Positions 61,348-64,000 of a DNA stretch of 64,000 nucleotides are shown here, in pieces (within the stretch, counting starts at the first letter, position 1; each line of letters begins with the position of its first letter). A program made the position numbers and the translations under genes. The notes under the pieces were generated by a model. The model searched no databases and was not told the DNA's origin. It saw nothing but the letters and a program-made list of their open reading frames with translations. This stretch comes from Bacteroidetes bacterium HLUCCA01 (GTDB lineage Bacteria > Bacteroidota > Rhodothermia > Balneolales > HLUCCA01), in contig LIHN01000021.1 of NCBI GenBank assembly GCA_001314545.1, positions 62,001 to 126,000 of the forward strand, in the 5' to 3' direction.

Positions 61348-64000
61348 TTATATGTTGATCTGAATGTAGGTTCTAAACTCCCACTCATTGCCATTCCCGA
61401 AGCCGGGGGCCGTAGGATCGGGTACAAGCATACCGCTCGGATCCAGCATGTATGCAGGCGCATACCGTGGTGAATATTGATCCAGGGTTCGGTACGTACC
61501 GCGTACGCCAAGACGGGTTCGCGGCATATTAAACCAATCCTGCTCACCAAGCGACATGGACACATCGGCCATTAATTGCAGGGGGAAGGTTTGGTTGAAA
61601 TCACGGTGATAGTCATAGGGTCCCCAGTCGTTCACACGAGCGAAAGAGTTCAGCATGATGTTTTTGTAAATCATCCGGAAGTCGCCGCCAAATCGTGTTA
61701 CAGTTCGCGGATCACTTCCGTTGGCCTGCGCATCTCCGCCGTAAATACGGGCTATCATACCCAGATCAGGGCTGATACGAGATACAATCCTGGCGTGAAC
61801 CTCCCACAGATCCTGTGCAGGTGGTGCACCGGGAAATGCGAATGTGGTACGACCATCAGGCAGAATACCAATGGCAGCATCCTGGGTGGTAGGCAGATGA
61901 CGGTATACCAAACCGATACTGGCCGCAAATGGCGAATCTTCGCGATAATCATTGTTCCAATCGAACATATAGGTAGCGGGTGTCGGATCAAAGGTTATCA
62001 GAAGCTCACCAGCCATCATCTCGCGATTGGCACGAACTACAAATGGGTCGTCGAGGATGTTTCTTGGTCGGGCAGCGCCACCGGCTTCTGGTGTAACAGG
62101 ACCCTCAATGGGTTGCTGCCATAAGAAGTTGGGTGCAATCTGAATATTACCTAACTGGTAGGCGAAACCACTCAAAACGTTGTACTGGTTTCCACTGCCG
62201 GTGTCCTTAAGTTGCCATCCGGTAAAGGTCATGGTTTGGTCGTACCCCCCCTGAGCTACCAGTCCCATTACCGCAGACTGTGCATACCAGTTAAAATTAC
62301 CTCGCTGCAGGGTAAGTTTAAGCTTTCCACCCCAGTTATCTTCGGGCTTTATTTCGTCTAAGTAGACGGTTTGGGAACCATCTGCATTCTCACGCATGAG
62401 TTGAAATTCACGACCGTTCAGCGGCTGACCCGCCCAGATCACACCCGCTTCCAGTCCCAAAGAACCGAAGTCTCTGCCGGCTGCAAAGGTTAAACGACGA
62501 GTTTTCGGCTGGGGAATAGCAAAGGAGCTTTCAGCCTGACCTTGCTTGGCAACGTCTTCATGGTAAATAGCGGCCATATCCCATACACCCGGCTGGAACC
62601 GGTACTTCAGCAGGAATGCCGGGTTGGCACCCCACCATAACTGCGGTCCAAATGCGAATTTCAGTCCTTGATATTTACCACGTCCGGCTGCTTCGAAACC
62701 AAATGGTGCGATACCATTATACACATCAATCTGATCGCCATAGTTAGCTTCCGGATACAATCCAAAGAAATCCCCTTCATAGCCCCAGTGGTACCGACCT
62801 GTACGGTAGAATCCGGTCAGGTCAAAGTGCTGGTGTGTCCAGCTGTAGCTGGCATTGTACACCATCACCCGGTTGATATCCTGCAGGGTTGCAATGCCTT
62901 CGGGGGTGTTTACTTCCAGCTGTCGACCCCGGTTTTCATAGAAGATCTCATCGATAGGGTTTTGAGCTACGTTACCAAGCACATTAAACTGAACTTCGGC
63001 ACGCATATTCGGAGCGGGTTCTGCTTCCACACCGATGTAAAATGACTGCATGTGATCAAAACCCTGTTCGTCCGGGAATTGTCGGGTATTTGGATCGGCT
63101 GCATCGGGGGTTGTAATCAGGTCGCCACCGGTATTAAAGGTGGTAAACTCCGATGTAAACCGGCTCAGACGGATACCGGAGAGACGCTGTACCTGCTGTG
63201 CTGCACGATCACCCCGTGCCTGGAGCACGGCGTCCATTATGTTGATATCTTCAAAATACTGTGTAACGCTCTCGAGGGTGGTTCCGGGTGCGTATACATC
63301 CAGCTGATGGGCTCGTTTGAGTACGTAGTAAGCAGCCCGGGGGAAAAGTTCGAAATGACCTGCTGCATCGGTCGGGCCTTTGGCCATGATACCAAACCAC
63401 TCTTCGTTCATGTTGTTCTGTCCGGCCACAAAGTCGATAGGGTACCCGCCGTTGGCCCAGGAAGCGCCGGTGTTATGAACATCCAGATCTTCGGTTTGTC
63501 CGAGTTTCCACCAACCGTCGCTCCACTGGAATGTAAATCCACCGATGGAGTTGTCGGCGCGACCCATACCTGCTGCGTTCTGGTAAATATCCAACCAGTT
63601 GCGATGTTTGTAGTAGGCCTGCATCAGCTGGTCTTCCTGATTGGTCCGGGCGTTGAAGGCATCAGAACCAAATTCGGTAAGCAATACCGGCTTCCCGTAC
63701 TCGGCAGCTACGCGGTCGTATAAATCGGTGAAGGTTTCACCACGGTACACGTTAGCGCCGAAAATATCAATATCGGGTGCGTAACGAACCACCAGATCCA
63801 TGAACAGCAGGTCACCGTTAGCCATGGCTATCGGCCGATCCTGGTCGATGGCTTTCATGGCCAGTGCGCCTTCGTTGAACAGCTGGTACATCGCTGTTGC
63901 ACGAATTGTTGAGTTCCGGTCTTCTATCGGGATATCTTCGGTTTCAGCGCCGCCCCAGAAAAGGCCGTAGTTGTTCTCGTTACCCAGCAGGTACAGAAGT
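61348..64000 (-). CDS. Glycosidase-domain / outer-membrane beta-barrel fusion (5' end outside window)
   Basis: The frame stays open to the window edge, so the N-terminus is missing. The first 240 visible residues look like the C-terminal part of a clan-A (GH2/GH5-like) TIM barrel: LLGNENNYG with the acid/base Glu, then VYRGETF and VLLTEFGSDAF with the nucleophile Glu, and a Trp-rich segment (FTFQWSDGWWKL). The rest, over 600 residues, is rich in alternating beta-strands (ASYSWTHQHFDLTGFYRTG, GFAYQLGNIQIAPNFLW, LNSFARVNDWGPYDY) and ends EWEFRTYIQINI, as in outer-membrane barrels. The gene lies first in the visible beta-glucan operon. Confidence 0.75.
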   Translation of the reverse strand, partial: LLYLLGNENNYGLFWGGAETEDIPIEDRNSTIRATAMYQLFNEGALAMKAIDQDRPIAMANGDLLFMDLVVRYAPDIDIFGANVYRGETFTDLYDRVAAEYGKPVLLTEFGSDAFNARTNQEDQLMQAYYKHRNWLDIYQNAAGMGRADNSIGGFTFQWSDGWWKLGQTEDLDVHNTGASWANGGYPIDFVAGQNNMNEEWFGIMAKGPTDAAGHFELFPRAAYYVLKRAHQLDVYAPGTTLESVTQYFEDINIMDAVLQARGDRAAQQVQRLSGIRLSRFTSEFTTFNTGGDLITTPDAADPNTRQFPDEQGFDHMQSFYIGVEAEPAPNMRAEVQFNVLGNVAQNPIDEIFYENRGRQLEVNTPEGIATLQDINRVMVYNASYSWTHQHFDLTGFYRTGRYHWGYEGDFFGLYPEANYGDQIDVYNGIAPFGFEAAGRGKYQGLKFAFGPQLWWGANPAFLLKYRFQPGVWDMAAIYHEDVAKQGQAESSFAIPQPKTRRLTFAAGRDFGSLGLEAGVIWAGQPLNGREFQLMRENADGSQTVYLDEIKPEDNWGGKLKLTLQRGNFNWYAQSAVMGLVAQGGYDQTMTFTGWQLKDTGSGNQYNVLSGFAYQLGNIQIAPNFLWQQPIEGPVTPEAGGAARPRNILDDPFVVRANREMMAGELLITFDPTPATYMFDWNNDYREDSPFAASIGLVYRHLPTTQDAAIGILPDGRTTFAFPGAPPAQDLWEVHARIVSRISPDLGMIARIYGGDAQANGSDPRTVTRFGGDFRMIYKNIMLNSFARVNDWGPYDYHRDFNQTFPLQLMADVSMSLGEQDWFNMPRTRLGVRGTYRTLDQYSPRYAPAYMLDPSGMLVPDPTAPGFGNGNEWEFRTYIQINI

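Noticed and set aside
1-64000. tRNA or rRNA genes
   Set aside because: I looked through the gaps between genes for T-loop (GGTTCGAATCC-like) and rRNA sequence and saw none; a covariance search would be needed to exclude them.

Overview
This window looks like the chromosome of a Balneolota/Rhodothermota-type bacterium, a relative of Bacteroidota. The signs are a SusC/SusD pair, TonB-dependent receptors that open with carboxypeptidase-like domains, secreted proteins ending in a YPNPFNP-type type IX secretion (T9SS) sorting domain, and a -7 box of TAnnTTTG form. The species cannot be fixed from the sequence. Most of the window is moderately GC-rich. About 37.1-48.1 kb is visibly more AT-rich.

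Left part (1-29.3 kb), mostly core genes: a Fic protein cut by the window edge, proB-proA (proline synthesis), a secreted metallophosphoesterase divergent from an RsmF-like rRNA methyltransferase, htpX, a SusD/SusC pair, a cyclophilin, a histidine phosphatase, a two-component system followed by a BOF/YgiW-like protein, a cupin, ppa, the cluster icd-sbtA-sbtB, an SDR-like protein, and a TonB-dependent receptor behind a TPP riboswitch (predicted thiamine uptake). A T9SS-exported BNR-repeat protein closes this part. It is followed by an RND-adaptor-RND efflux operon (29.4-37.1 kb, minus strand).

Middle part (37.67-48.09 kb): an integron gene-cassette array with no integrase gene in the window. 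Five attC sites, one truncated attC and a left junction delimit six cassettes. In every cassette the first 10-13 bases are the exact reverse complement of the bases ending at its own attC R'' box, the expected signature of integron cassettes. The cassettes carry (1) a Cys-rich secreted peptide with a six-bladed beta-propeller protein, (2) an outer-membrane-like protein and a 1196-residue T9SS subtilase, (3) a PHB-depolymerase-like esterase lipoprotein, (4) a GIY-YIG-like protein and a HigBA-like pair whose toxin is frameshifted, (5) an inverted PIN/HTH toxin-antitoxin pair, and (6) a HigBA pair with a palindromic operator.

Right part (48.1-64 kb, minus strand): an M14 carboxypeptidase with a DUF1569 protein, then a beta-1,3-glucan (laminarin-type) utilization locus. 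In transcription order this holds a glycosidase/beta-barrel fusion running off the window edge, an Ig-like glycan-binding lipoprotein, a GH16 laminarinase lipoprotein, a GH94/GH149-like phosphorylase, a GH17 lipoprotein, a GPH-family sugar symporter and two GH17 enzymes without signal peptides. The inferred route is surface and periplasmic cutting by GH16/GH17, uptake by the symporter, then cytoplasmic hydrolysis and phosphorolysis. Short direct repeats that copy gene ends (after proB and after the RND gene) and a GCCTGCGT octamer array upstream of icd are further unusual structures.
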